Shown: positions 33,150 to 47,300 of the stretch, in pieces
Layout: every line of letters begins with the position of its first letter
How positions within the stretch are numbered: position 1 is the stretch's first letter
Source: Corythoichthys intestinalis
Taxonomy: Eukaryota; Chordata; Actinopteri; Syngnathiformes; Syngnathidae
Assembly: GCF_030265065.1 (NCBI RefSeq)
Contig: NC_080400.1
Coordinates: 52,189,001 to 52,253,000, forward strand
Length of the DNA: 64,000 nt
Reading direction: 5' to 3'
Notes under the pieces: model-generated
Databases searched by the model: none
Seen by the model: only the letters and a program-made list of their open reading frames with translations
What the model was told of the DNA's origin: nothing
Made by a program: the position numbers and the translations under genes

Positions 33150-34438
33150 TTTATTTCCGCACTTTTGCTTGCGACTTCCTTTTTACACGTTCACCAACAC
33201 TAACGCATCTCACCATCAAGATGATGCTGAACAAGTTTCCAAGCTACCCATCCACCTCAAATACCACAAGGCATGGAAACACCACGCAAGGAACTTACCA
33301 AAGTAGCAGAGTTAGAAAGCTATCCTGTGAGGATTACTAAACCAACTGCATGTTATAGTGATGAGTAAGCATTCTTTAAAAAAAGAAAAGTTGCTTGTAA
33401 GTTTGATTTGCAATTTGAAATAATACAACTGTCAAGAAAAAATCATGACTATATAAATGACTACGTTTCGAAACAGAAATCTTCGTGTGAAGGAGAAGTT
33501 ATGTATGAACCTGTTATACAGTATTATACCACTAGGTGGTATCAGATTTACGTGTTCCTTATGCTGACAATAGGAAGTACAAAAGAAATCATAAATGGAA
33601 GGGTGAAGCAGCCAAGTGTCTCCGTATGCGTAGCTCTGTGTCGAGTGTTTACATTTAGACGTAAAAATGAGCAACATAACAAAAGAAAATAATATATGGC
33701 AGAAAGATGTGAGGATAGAGAAAGGGTTGATAAAAGGGAAAACGAGATGGGGTGGTGATGAGTCATCACCCATCTATCAGTCGTGGTGGGCCAGAATACT
33801 GCAGGGGTGGCAGTATGACACATGGACACGCACACACTCAGGGATGCTGGCTGTCATGCTGTTTCTCTCTATCCTACAGTGTAATGCGCAGGCAAACGGA
33901 ATACAGCACAGGGATGCCATTGGGCCACAACCAGTGAAACACACTATCCGAGTATGGGGCCTCATGACCAAGGATAGATGGTTACACACAGACAGCTGCA
34001 GGGAGACAAAGGGAGCACTACAGTAGAGCTGCACACACCTCATTCATATTTTACTAGGCAGCATATGCAAGGGTTAGGAAAAGGTAAGGAAGACTACCTG
34101 GCATGAGGGGCTGGGGGGTATTTGAAGCCACAGTAAACAACCTTGTTTAAAAAGCCAAGACTTGAATGTGACCATCTTTCCACTAAGGTGTTGATCACAG
34201 CAGGGTTACCATGCCAACAGATTGGGGACTCCTAATTTAGCTCTTGACTAGTAGGCACAGCTACACATATGCAGACTTGCCATCAAAGTCTGTGCTGGAT
34301 ACTGTTAACTCAATGGTTGCCATTGACGATGGGAGATAAACCAGCTCTGCTGTAAAAATTGCTTTTGCAATGCCCGCATTGTAACTTGGCATGTTTCCAC
34401 TAAGAAAAGTGAAACTCAGCAAACAGATCAGCAAACTT
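33150..34438. other. Intergenic, no gene recognised
   Basis: Open frames up to about 120 codons occur (for example 33667-34026) but overlap on both strands and show no family signals. No repeat ends are visible. Confidence 0.45.
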
Positions 34439-35680
34439 CCCAGATAGCAGACCGACATTAACCCTTGAGAGTCGAAGGACGCGCCGGCGCGTAAAATGAA
34501 AATGGAAGGGTGGAAAGAGGACCAACACCCCATGGAAGTGTGGGCTGTGTGATGTCGCCCTGTTTCGAATTCCAGGACGAAACTGCTTTTCGGAGTGGCA
34601 TGCCTGAAAAAAATTTAACTTGTTTATTGTAAATATTTTTGAAAATACTTTTTTCCCCCCAATGTTATATATATATACATTTTTTCCCACAATCAGTCTT
34701 CTCAGTTTGTGTATATAAATGTGTGTTCAAGAAGCTTGATTGTGTGTACATAGTTTTCATCAGGTGATGGGCCGCAATACCTAAACTCATAAAGAGATGG
34801 CCTCTAAACACTTTTTGTGTTAGATGGTATATATTTTTTCACTGTTCGGTCTGCTGTATATAACCTGTTTTGACTAGAGCATGTATAAAGGCAAAAAACG
34901 CCTATGGCTATACCTGTTGTTTATGTTGAATTGTCAAATATAAGACTATTTATTCTAAATTTTTTTGGTTGAATGTTCATCCTAACATGTTGAATAAATA
35001 TTACAAAGTTTCAAAACGGTTCGTTACGCATGTTTGGTTGTCAATTGGACATCAAAATTAAAAATTTTGACAAAATGATTGTGGAATTTTTGGTCTTTTT
35101 GGGCCCAAAATGATGATTTATAATTGGTCAGTGACGGAAACAACAGTTTGGACAAGAAGTTCAAGGTGTCACAAAAAAAGAGACCAAACCAGGCCATCGT
35201 AAACAATTCTTTCTTTGAAATATAAAGGCAACTTCAAAGGCATGCAAAATCAGACAAAATAGGCCCAGACCTTAAAGGGTTAAATAAACGTAGATTTTCC
35301 ATTAGAATCATCAGTATGGTTGACGTCGAAATTTTCAAAAGTTGAAACAACGTTGTTCTATGGTATGTCAGCGATGGTTGGGTTAACATTCTTTTATAGT
35401 TGATGAACTAATGTTGACAAATAGTTGATTTATGATTGACCGGGAAATATGATTGAAAAGTCATTGAATTATGGATTAGCGGGCGTTTTGGTCGAAAACA
35501 TAACATTGATTCAGCGTTGTTCCAATATTATTAATAATCGAAATAACGTTTAGTTTTCGTAAGGATTTCAACGTTGACACAACATTAATTGAGGGTGCAA
35601 AAGTGACATTGATTCAACGATATAAGATCAACAGCGAAATGTTGATACAACATATTTTCAACATCGGTCTGTTATCTAGG
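34439..35680. mobile_element. MITE with ends CCCAGATAGCAGACCGA, split by a piggyBac-like MITE
   Basis: The left end CCCAGATAGCAGACCGACAT is mirrored by ATCGGTCTGTTATCTAGG at 35663-35680. The inner part has many short CAACGTTG/GTTGAA motifs in both orientations. A target duplication is not clear. The TTAA element 34462-35279 lies just inside the left end. Confidence 0.6.
34462..35279. mobile_element. piggyBac-like MITE, 818 bp
   Basis: TTAA stands on both sides (34458-34461 and 35280-35283), and the ends read CCCTTGAGAG and, inverted, CCCTTTAAGG. TTAA targets and CCYT ends are the mark of piggyBac elements. A palindromic CGCGCCGGCGCG lies near the left end. No transposase is present. Confidence 0.75.
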
Positions 35681-37195
35681 TTCCTACTGCCTTATCAGGT
35701 TTAAAGGAAGGTTTTAAGGAAAATGCACGGATGTAATTTTACACGTAGAAAAGAAATTTGGCATTCAAATCAAATTTCATTATTAACTCATTTACTATCA
35801 AAGACGTGCAAACAATATTGTTTATGCTGTTCAACTGCTCATAACTGAGGAAAAAGAATAGAAACCTATTTTGATATAAGATCACCTTTTTGGTAGGTTC
35901 GCTGTTGTAGCCATAAAACAATATTCTTTGTCGCTTAAAAAAATAAATCATCGCAAATTTAAAAGAATGAGTTAAGCCTTCTCTAACTTTTTGAGATACA
36001 TTTGTTATGAGGTCTACCATTTTTAAAGTCAGTTGCAGTAGTATTCCATAGCACTTAATGTAATACATTTAAAAAAAAAAAAAAAAAAATCTTTTTGGAT
36101 AGTGATTCCAAAATTCAATTCAGAACCTCTTGCTTAAAGACATTTTTAGAAGTCAATGGGGGAAGGTTTACTAGTGTATTTTCCAACTTGATGGGTGCAA
36201 GTTCCTCAATACATTTACAGTGGGCATCTGAATGAAAGCAATGAAGTGGTTTGAATAATGTGCTCAACATACATCTTTTTTTTCTGTTTACAGGCCATTT
36301 GGGCAATATGCCAGCTAGTTTTGGGTCCAAGTAGTATTACACTCCATACTGGACATCAGCCTTAGACATTTAGACAACTATGGTGACTCATATTCACACC
36401 AATGGACAATTTTATCAAATTAACCCACCCTCCAACCCCCAATTTTTTTGATGTGACAGGAAGCCAGACTGCCAGAAGAAAACCTTTGCGTGGACAGGAA
36501 AACATGCAGACTCCAGGCACTCGGATCAGAGCAGAGATTCAAACTCAGAACCTAAGAAGTCAGTAATTGACAACCATATAAATATCTGTTCATTATCATA
36601 AAGAAAATTGGCCTGAGGCATATAATAGACACAGAATGACACAAATCTCAGGTGAAGCTTGAAAACCTCAGTAGGGTTCTGTATTAAATTTCTGAACATA
36701 CATTCATACATCAGCTGTGTAGAGGAAGAGAAAGAATATATGCCTAACAGCTGTATTTGTACATGCTTTTCTAGTTTTGCGAGGACTCTGATGTTGAACT
36801 ATTACTGTGAATGTATTTTTTCCCCCACTGTTGGGATATTTTTTAGCTGGTCTTCACAAACTGGCAGTAGTTGAGCATTAACATAAATAGTTATTACTCA
36901 TTGGATAGACACAATGCTATTCTCTCACTTGCTTGTCGAACATCTTTAAACCACGTTGGGCTTTAGAGCACAGATCATTTTTGGAACATGTGGAGTCTCT
37001 CTCTGCTGGCCATTGGAAAGATTGCAGGTATAAGGCACTTCCACATCAGAGGACAGCCCACTGCTTTTCTGCAGTCTGCAAATTGTAATTATGCTTGGAT
37101 TACAATTTGGGGCAAGACATCCGAGTCCTCACAAGTATAGAAATTATGTTCTTAGAGTTTTGTCATGAGCTTCAGCTGCTTTCTGTACACCTGCA
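35681..37195. other. Intergenic, mostly unassigned
   Basis: It contains an A-run (about 36071-36089) and an old SINE remnant (36376-36560). No gene is recognised. AATAAA on the minus strand at 37196-37201 may end the STARD10-like transcript at the right border. Confidence 0.45.
36376..36560 (-). mobile_element. Old SINE remnant
   Basis: It shares order and spacing with the middle of the SINE at 6156-6521: TCACACCAATGGACAATTTT, then AGGAAGCC, GAAAACCTTTGCGTGGACAG and AACATGCAGACTCC. Its divergence is far greater, so it is an older copy, with both ends worn away. Confidence 0.65.
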
Positions 37196-37201
37196 TATTT
37201 A
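37196..37201 (-). terminator. Candidate poly(A) signal of the STARD10-like gene
   Basis: AATAAA on the minus strand, about 590 bases after the stop codon. It is the first clear canonical signal downstream and its use is inferred. Confidence 0.35.
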
Positions 37202-37786
37202 TTGTGTGTTTACAAAACAACTGAAAACATGATAGAGACATACAAATGAAAACAAATCTGTAAATCTTTTCGTTGGACACATTAAACCATTGAAATATGA
37301 ACTCCATTTATGCAAACTGTGGAGGAATATCAGTTTTAAATACATTGTTTTGCTGAGGTTTAATTGAAAGCCACTAACATATAAACATCTATCCTGTAGA
37401 TTTGCCAAGATTTACCATAACAATCTGATTTGAAAACTAACGGGCAACTTGCATTTGTAGATATTCGACCAATATTTCTTAAGTTGTAAAAAATACTTGC
37501 AGTCCATTGCAAGTGACTGTGCAGCTGTGAGCGCATCCGACATAGGGAAAGTATGTATGCATGCATTATGTAGGAAAAACTGGAGCTGACTTCTTGAAAT
37601 GTGCATTTGCATCTGAATGCTCCAACACAATATGCTGTGAGCATGAAGAGGTATACAATCACTGTGTGTCTGTGTGAATGCATCTACAAAGCGTATGGGT
37701 AATTGTGTATCAGGCATGCATGTATCCCTGCATTTATGCATGTATGTATGAATACATGATCTAGGTCTAACTTGCATGTGCATGGA

Positions 37787-37993
37787 TTAGTAGCTGTCAT
37801 CCCTGTCATTGGTCTCAGCCAGGGAGCTCTCATCAATATTTTCCAGGCTCTCGGCATGCTGAATGCTAAGCTCAGAAAGTGGGATGCTGGGTAATGTAGT
37901 CTGTTCTGGGTAGAGCCAAGGCTTCAATCCAGGGTTGTGTCTCTGCTTCCAGTCAGAATACTTCAAACATGCTTTGTTAATACTCTTCATTGC
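37787..37993 (-). CDS. stard10: STARD10-like last coding exon
   Basis: It begins after acceptor TTTTTAG with GCA ATG AAG (AMKSINKACLKYSDWKQRHN) and ends with TAA after DDSY. It carries the carboxyl tail with PSIPLSELSIQHAESLENID, which closely follows mammalian STARD10. Phase 0, 207 bases including the stop. Confidence 0.93.
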   Translation of the reverse strand, partial: AMKSINKACLKYSDWKQRHNPGLKPWLYPEQTTLPSIPLSELSIQHAESLENIDESSLAETNDRDDSY

Positions 37994-40900
37994 CTAAAAA
38001 GAGAAAAATACAATCATCACAAAGAGCAATTCATTTGATGCTGTTTTTTTTGAACAACCGACAATCATATAGAACTTCATAATGTTTGCACAAACTGCTC
38101 AGATTCTCAAAGAATTAAAAAACAAAAAGCATTAAGCAAACAGATACAGAAGTGTTCCAATATTTTGTGTTAAAGTTATCAGATTATTACAGCATGCATT
38201 ACAAAGCATGACTTCAATTGCCCTCTGTATAGAATCGTTGCCTTACTTATGGTGATATAAATTGAACAATGCAGTCAGTCCCGAAGTCATATACCGTGAG
38301 CGTGTCTGGCCAGCTGCTTGTGTTTGCTCTGGCACAGCTGTGAATTAACATTTTCTCATCAGGTGTGTACAAATATGAAGAATCGCAGCTCTTACGAGGA
38401 TGAGTAATACAGATGATAGATGTTGCATTGTGTATTCAACGGTTCATTCAGTTTCTTTTTTAGTCAATAAATATTTAATTTGGACAATTTTAGGTATTAG
38501 GAAAGTATTTTAGGTATTATGTAACATAAATATGATTTTCTTTGGTCGATGCAGACAGAATGACCTCATGATTAGCTCGCACTGTAACTATACAGAGGAC
38601 AACAAAATTAAAAGCTAGCCTGTCGCGGTATGTAATAAGTCAATTTATCACATGGTAAATAAAAATTAGGGCGGCAATTTTCCCAGCTGCGATTTATCGC
38701 AGTGTGCATGAATACATTTGTGCGTGTGTTTGCGTGCACTGGGCACACGTGCGTGTTGATTGCATATGAGACTCCAGTTCCTTTCAAAGATGATTAATTG
38801 GTCATCAACACACCGTAAGATTAAAATTCTGACATACAAAATAAGGAAACACGTCTATATTAAACTAGGGTGACCAAATGTCCTCTTTTGCCCGGACAAG
38901 TCCTACTTTCACGTAGTATCCTCGTCGTCCGGGCGGGTTTTATAAATTCATAAAAATGTCCGGTTTTGATTTTTCACGGGACCAATTTGAAGAGAATCCC
39001 TCCGGCCGCTGGGAGGCAGCGCCTGCCTGCGATGACATTGCTCCTAGTAGTCGGGAGGGAAGGAGTAGTTCTTCTTGTTTTTGTTGGCAGTTTACCCCCA
39101 TCATGAAGCATTACCGCCATCTACTGGGTTGACCATTTGGCCACAACGCCTGCCCAGTTAAGTTTTTTACGATAAATACCTATATAATGGCAACTGTTGA
39201 CTTCTGTCGGAGCTTTGACTGTAAAGCTAAACCACGCTAGGCATTATGGGAACCGTAGTCTTGAACTGCTACGTTTGGAAACATGCTGGTTGAATAGTTT
39301 GTCAGTTTATTTCGGTTATTGTTTGTGTGCAATCTAGAACATTGAATGAGAATATCAATTGAATGGGAATAACTATTCGTCAAGGACAATTGTCGTGATA
39401 GTAATTTCTAAAAATGTTTAGTTGGCTCATAGCCTACTGTGTGTATGTGTATTGACTGGACTACATTTCCATTGGTCTGCGTTCTGTATATATTATTTAT
39501 TTTTATTTTTTTTTTCAAACTGCATTTTTCCATCCAGAGTGAGGGGGTACACTTTAAATATATTAAAGTGATATAGGCATCTTTGAGTGAATTTTGAGTA
39601 AAATTCAAGTATCTTGAGGCTGGGTTGAGTGTCCTCTTTTTTGGAAATCAAAATATGGTCACCCTATATTAAACATTGTAAAACGTTAGCATTGCTACAA
39701 TGAAGCTAATGGAAAAAAGACAATGTACTAGCACTTTAGCCTGCTATAAAACATTCTTCTCCAAAACGCTAAATTGTGGTTAAAATGTGACACTCCAAGC
39801 ATGAAAACTCGCTGCTGGAAAAAATCTATTATTGACAACACATGCATGCCAAAAATTGTGTGCACTTTAAAAAAAAAAAAAAAAAAGTATGACGCTTACG
39901 GTTAGCTCCTTAGCGAACGTACTTCCGGTGAACCTTTCAAAATAAATGCTTGTCATGTTCAACATGTAAATAAAAATTTTGGGAGTTAATCTCACATACC
40001 TCAGATTCTAAACTAAGATTAGCTTTAAAATGACACCCGTTTTGAAAAATCTGATTTGCAATTAATAATTTGGCTTCAAATTTGCTAACGAGCAATTTGC
40101 AGGACAAGAGGACAGTCATTTTGGATCAAATAAACACGTTTGATGGGCTCGAATTGGCAGAGAATGAAAATGGCATTGGCTTCTCACCTATTTGATATTC
40201 TGCGCTTAGCTTTCAAATAACTCCTTACACATAGTGTTTTTTTTTTAATATTGTTTGTATTTTATTTAAGAATAACAATTTATTGCATTTCAATGGGTGA
40301 CTAGGATGTATATTCACTACATTAGTGGTTGAATTGCTTTAAAAAATTTGACAATATCGCATATCGACAATACTTTATGAGACAATATATCGCCTACTAA
40401 AATTTGTTACCGCGACATGGTTAATTCAAAGTGTTACAGTGAGTAGTTGTCTGGCAAAGAGGCAACACAACAGCATCAGCATATAGAACAAGATGGCCTT
40501 GCAATCTTTGTTGTCGCTTCGAACAACCCATCTGCCGCGGATACGCCACTCTGTCAACGAGTAGTTTACACAGGATCGCTGTTGCAACATTTCCACAGCG
40601 AACAGGCATTAAAAATTGTGTCTATGTGGAGCAGAGAGAAAAAAGGGATGCTATCTCATCGACAACTTCTAAACCTGACAATCTTGTCAATAAAACTTAT
40701 TTTTCCGGCATCTGCATTAAAGTGTCAATGACTTACGCCTGGTGCAAGGTAGTGGGAAAACTTTTTCACAACCCACTTGGGTAATGAACCTGGAAAGAAA
40801 GAAAAAACGACGGAGCAACACGGGTTACAAATGATGCAGGGTCATCAAGGTGAGTGTGAATGACTGCCTGTCATTATATGCACAGATGCCCAAAATGAGT

Positions 40901-43900
40901 CAAAACAGTTACCTCGTGGATCTAGCTGCGCCATGTATGTGAGGACACAGTGGTTGGGCCCCTGGCTCTGGACCATGTAGCCAGTCTGTATGGACACAGC
41001 TCTAACCACATCCTTTTTAGGAGGATATTTCTGTTGGAGCAACATCATTAACACAATGAAACTATAAAATATACATATTACGAGCACCGTGAGCAAAACA
41101 TTGATTGTAAACAACATAGTTGAAAAGATCAACACAAAATAGAATGAAATGTAAAAACCCTTTCTAGGGATCAAACTGAAGCGAAAAGGGAATGATAAGA
41201 AATAATTTTTTAATCTTCTTGATCCGAAGATGTTCTAAAGGTGGCAAAAAGGTTACGAAATTGAAGAATGTGATTGTTGTTTTTGTTTGTTACTAAATGT
41301 GCATTTAACGGGCTAAACACAGCAAAACACATCCAGATAATTACATCACACGTGCACATGGCATTTCACTCCAATTACATAACCACCACCTCCATCCAAT
41401 TTGATTTCTTTTATGTGCCAAACAATCACCAATTGATTGTTGTCAATATGAAGATTGGTACATTAAAACACAGCTGTCAAATTTGATGTAACGTCAGCCA
41501 CTGCTGCTGCTTTTACTTAAACGCAAGATTTTTATCCCTTATTTAGGGCGATAAAGTAGCCATTTAATCGACCCTACTATACATTAAGGCCCTGAAGCAA
41601 CAATCGGATCACCAGAAATGAGAAGATTCCACTTTATCTTTTTACATCTATTCTTGGTTCCTGCACTTCTACTTATAGGTGACACAGTGCGAGTTCATGC
41701 TGATAGCAACAGGGGATCCAAGTATGGCTTCTAGTGAAATAAAAAGCCAGTTTTAGCCCTCAGACAATGAAAGCACTGGGTACGATCTTCCTTCCTTATA
41801 ATGAAGGGAACCGTAGTTCGTTCAATTTACTATTTTGATAAGTAGAAATCTAGACTAGTTTACAAAAGAAGCTAACGATCCAGCAAAGATTTTCACAAGC
41901 TGCTAAAAAACTTAAGATACCATTTCCATTTTGGCTTCAAAATAATAGCAACTAGAGCTGGGAATCTTTGGGCACCTAACGATTCGATTACGATTACGAT
42001 TCAGAGGCTCCGATTCGATTATAAAACGATTATTGATGCACCTCCCTCCTTTTTTTTTTTTTTTCTTTTTTAATGTTTTGTACATTGGTTCCAAAATTGT
42101 TCAAAAATACTCTCAGGCTAAACCAAACTACTATTTCAGTATCAAGTTAACATATAGCAGTAAAAAAATATACAAAAATAACAGTAAATAAAAAACTGTA
42201 GTCCCCATTCTATATCAGCAGCTTTAAACTACATTCAATTATTTTAATGTTGTGAATCAACCGTTAAAGTTGTTAAAATTGCTCCCGTCATTCCATAATT
42301 TCCCTTTTGTCTACTTTCGACAAGTGAAAGTTTTAAAACTATTTTAAAGATAGATTTAAGTCAATATTTTACCGATTTAGGAGTATTTTAGATAAAAAGT
42401 TAATTAGGTTTGCTTGGAAGGTTCACTACAACAGCCTTGCGGGGAAGTGTACTGCTTTAAGATGGCGGCCGTTTACTACGCCCGCATCTAGCTTTTTGTA
42501 GATGTGCTGCGAACGCTACCGAATCTATAATGCATCTAGTCCTATATAAATCATATCTACCGTAACATCAGTTGGATGTGGATGTACTTTGTAGCAGCTT
42601 TTCGGCAGCAGTCAGGTATGTTGTTGTGTTTTTTTATCTCGTGGCATGAGTTGAACTAGAGCCGTGAGTTGAGCATTGGCATTACCCGAGGGGCCGGGTA
42701 ATGAGAAGCATGATGTTTAGCTACTCTCGCTCCGTTCTTCCTCATTGCTTCCCGAAGACCGCGCGGCGCGCTGAGTGTGTTGTACTTCCGCTTTACTTGG
42801 CATATTTCAATAATCGGAATTTGGATGTTTGTGAATCGTTCTCGAATCTTCCACGGCCGAATCACGAATAATCTAAGAATCGGAAAATTTGCACACCTCT
42901 AATAGCAACTATCAAAAAGTCTCTCAGAGGGTTATGGTTAAAACATTTCAACAAAAATATTTTATTACCTTTTCCATTAACAATGAAATTACATATTTAT
43001 CAACAAAACTAAATTGCGTACAGTGGTACCTCTACATACGAAGTTAATTCATTCCAGGATCTTGTTTGTAAGTCGAAATGGTCATATGTCGAGCAGGATT
43101 TTCCCATAAGAATACATTACAATTTCCATTAATTTGTTCCACAGCCCGAAAACCTACGCTAAATCCTTAATAAATACTGCTAGGACAATTGCAAATAGCA
43201 ATTACATAGAGCTAAACAAATAAATTATAAATAAAAATAGGAATAATAATATAAATAATAATAATACCTGTAATAATGTAAAGAATCGGGTTCTAATATG
43301 GCGAATGTGTTTTGCGTGGTGTACCTAAACGCATCGTGTGGCTGACTTGACAGAGTGAGATAGGACTTTTTAACTTTTTTTTCATGTTCAACTGCGGCGG
43401 ACAGTAGGCCTGTTGTGTTGCACAAGTTGATATAACTGATGATTAGAAACCTGCGATGTTACCACAATAGGAACTTGTAAGGACTGGCGAATGGAGGTCG
43501 CAGAAGGACCATCGAGAGTAGACATTTTACGGCCAGTTCACGGATGTGCACACCACGCTCATATTTTTTCGATCATTTTTAACTTCATTTCAATGGTAGA
43601 CATCACCTTTTTCACCACCTGCACTAACATTCTTGGAACCCATGTTGATTTCGCTCACGAAAATCTGCCGTGCGTCTGTCTTACGAGAAAACAAATAAAC
43701 TGTGGCATCGTCATAAATCGTCGTATTTTGAGCATGTCACTCGTCAGATGGAGAAACAAATGGCAAGTCAAATTTTACGTCAGATATCGATAAGATCGTG
43801 TGTCGAGGTACCACTGTATGTGTATTTAGATGTTGAGCATCTAAAATTCTAATTCAATTGAAAGGTATATTGTCAAGCTTCAGCATAGAACATTGGAGCC

Positions 43901-44347
43901 ACTCATCTTTGTCATACTAAAGCACAGATGGATCTGAAAGCGCTGAAAAACACGGACGGCTAATCATCATTGACAATTAGTGGTTTTTCCTGCTAGTTGG
44001 TGAGTAAGACATTGCCAATAGCTGTACTCTTCAACTGTGCAATGTGCATGTTGAATTTGTGACAGAATAGATAGCAAATTCAGCAAAACATCATCAACAA
44101 TTCATCTTATCACAATCAAACTCCATGTGTTGTTTTAGTAAGTTTATTAAAATATTGTATTTTGCCTTTTATGCAATGGTAAAATATACAGTAGTATTTA
44201 ACAAATATAGATCATAACTCGATGTAAGATTTATGCCACAGCCGTACATAGTCATACAGCACTGATATGTTTATCTTTCTATGAAAGTCAATACAGTATA
44301 AATCCAATATTTACAAGCTCTTTTGTGGTGAAATGATGGTTTTAATG

Positions 44348-44390
<43 letters not shown>

Positions 44391-47300
44391 TATATAATGA
44401 GGACTTATAAACAAGGTGCTGCTGCATTTGATTGTTTTGTAACTTAGTTACTTCATTTATTTGCATGCATTCCTAAACTGAACCTGAACTTTTCAGGAGT
44501 CCATAGACCAAGTTTAAAAAAAGGATATGAAAAAAACAACAACCAAAGAACCATTGTGGGAGTGTAAAATAAATATACAGGACATCCCTGTTGCAACTAA
44601 TTAACTTTCCATGTTTTTTATTTTTACATGCAGGAATGCGGAAGGTGGAAGTCAACAGCTAATAGTCACGTGAGTAGTCTTATCCTTTTGTAAACATTAG
44701 ACAACAGGTCTGAGTGGCAATGTCGGTCGACAAAATGAGACAAAGGCAGAAGCCGAAGTATGCAGTCAAATAATAAGGAAAATATACCATTTCTATACAA
44801 ATAATTGTGTTTTTGGGAATGCATACCCACTTGTTCGTTTAAAGAACAAATGGAATTAAACACACAACCCTTTGACATTATAGAATACAGAGATCATTTT
44901 AAAATGTTTTATCAAATTTGGTTTTGAATGAGGACAACATGACGAAACGAATAGCCTCATTTGTGAGCTTGCCACTGGCCCGGCAGTTTTTGTGGCAGGA
45001 TGATGTCTGTCTCACTGCATGATACAGATCTGCCCCAAATATGACACACCTTTACCAAGAAATGCTGTGAAAATATGTGTATATGTTCTTTTTTTTTTTT
45101 TTTATCCTCCATAGTACGTATGTCATATTTTTATTAAGACACCAGGGAACGCGTTTTAAACGCCACATACTTTGAATTTTTTTTCTTTTTAAACAAGTTA
45201 AAATTAGAGATGTCCCGATCCGATATTTGGACCGGATCGGACGCCGATATGGGCAAAAAAATGCGCATCGGTATCGGATCGGCCAACACGGAAAAGTTCC
45301 GATCCAGACTTCAGGTTTTTTTTTTTTTTTTTTTTAAAGTCCTCCATGGTACGTATGTCATATTTTTATTAAGACACCAGGGAACGCGTTTTAAACGCCA
45401 CATACTTAGTATTTTTTTTCTTTTTAAAAAAGTTAAAATTAGAGATGTCCCGATCCGATCCAAATATCGCCGATATGGGCGAAAAAAAATGCGCATCGGT
45501 ATCGGATCGGCCAACACGGAAAAATTCCTATTCAGACTTCAGATTTTTTTAAAGTCCGGTCCGGGTTTTCCAGCGCACCGATTTACATAATCCATTCCAG
45601 TTTTTGCTTCGGTTTCCCTAAAATTCGGTCCGCGTTTTACGGAGCACCTTCAACACACTACATTTACATTACCGTCTCCCAATTTACCAAGAGACTTTAT
45701 CGGTAAAAATGTCAGCTGTGTGGGATCATTTCACCTTAAAGGACGACAAAGACGAAGAGGCAGAGTGCAACATATGCCACAATAAAGTCAAGCGTGGTGG
45801 TAAAGCTTTAAGAAGTTTTAATACAACCAACCTAATCAAGCATTTAGTGAAATACCACCACAAACAATATGAGGAGTATGTTAAGAAAACCGAAGACAAA
45901 AAGAAAGGTCCTACGCAACTAACACTGGCAGAAACTTTTGCTATGTGTGACAAACTGGCACTCGACAGTCCCAAAGCCCAGGGAATAACAAGACTCATTG
46001 CCGAAGAATTCATTCTGGATGACGAGCCATTATCTCTCGTGAGTAAAGACGCACCATCCAACACTTAGAACACCGGTAGAACATGCCCAGCTGTCATTAC
46101 ATCCTTGAGTGATTCGGCCGTGGAAGATTCGAGAACGATTCACAAACATCCAAATTCCGATTATTGAAATATGTCAAGTAAAGCGGAACTAATACACAGC
46201 GCGGTCTTCGGGACGCAATGAGAAACTGACCGCATTGCGTCCCGAAAGAAAACATAATGCTTGTCATAGACGCGGGTAATGCCAATGCTCAACTCACGGC
46301 TTTAGCTCAACTCATGCCGCTGGATAAAAAACACAAGAATACCTGACTGTTGCTGACAGGCGCTACAAACTACGTCAACGTCGTTTTACTGGAGATAATA
46401 GATATCATATGTATATAGAACTAGATGCAATTGACAGACTCGACTGCACTAGCAACATTGAAGTATTGAAAACTAGTTGTGTTAGTAAACAGCCGCCATC
46501 TTAAAGCAGAAGACTTCCCTAGTAGGCTGTTGTGAACCTTCCAAGCGAACTTAATTAACTTTTTATCAAAAATACTCCTAAATCGGCAAACTCTTGACTT
46601 GAATCCATCTTCAAAACAGTTTTAAAACTTTCACAATCGAAAGTAGACAGAAGGGAAATTATTGAATAACGGGAGCAATTTTAACAACTTTAACAGTTGA
46701 TTCGCAAAATTAAATGAATTGAATGTAGTTTAAAGCTGCTGATACAGAATGGGGACTTGAATATTTTATTTACCGTTTTAAAATGATAACTTGATACTGA
46801 AATAGTCGTTCATTTAAACCTGAGAGGCTTTTTATACAATTTTTGTAACTAATGCATGAAACATTAAAAGCATCTAATAGCTTGGGGGATTTGTGGGATT
46901 TTCCACTGAGGTTGTTTGTGTGTTTTGCTTTTTAAAGACAGTTTACAATATTATTTGCACGTTTTACTGACTGACTATGCCATTTCTGTTTGTTATTTAT
47001 AATGTTTTGTGTTTGTCACTGAATAAACAGGTCAGTTTCTTGTTACCAACCGTTGTGTGTTATTCAAACTCTCCTAATTCAGCTGGCTAGTTGTTATCAA
47101 GAGTACTAAAACCTTTTTCAACATGAGTCTGACAACTAAGTAAGGAGGCTAAATAACTTTAAACATTAACACATGTTTAGATAGGTCGGTATCTGTATCG
47201 GCCAGTATCGGTACCTGGATCGGGACATCCCTAGTTAAAATAGTTTTTCATTATCTAAAGTCACTACTATACTATACTATACTATACTATACTACCAGAA

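Larger units (their letters stand above)
45205..47233 (+). mobile_element. BED-type hAT, internally rearranged
   Basis: The ends TAGAGATGTCCCGATCCG and CGGGACATCCCTA are flanked by GTTAAAAT (45197-45204 and 47234-47241). A second possible left border is at 45440, because of the tandem duplication. A BED-finger frame opens at 45709. From about 46108 to 46895 the transposase is replaced by part of another hAT family, that of 41953 and 54136. The tail regains its own sequence (GTTTGTCACTGAATAAACAG). Confidence 0.85.

Noticed and set aside
33667-34043. Protein genes on both strands near 33.7-34.0 kb
   Set aside because: Overlapping open frames on both strands with no motif and no splice context.
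37360-37783. 107- and 123-codon frames after STARD10
   Set aside because: They lie in the probable 3' untranslated region of the STARD10-like gene and overlap each other.
43225-43425. Gene in the pogo-like element
   Set aside because: The Tyr-rich end is translated AT-rich repeat; no transposase block.
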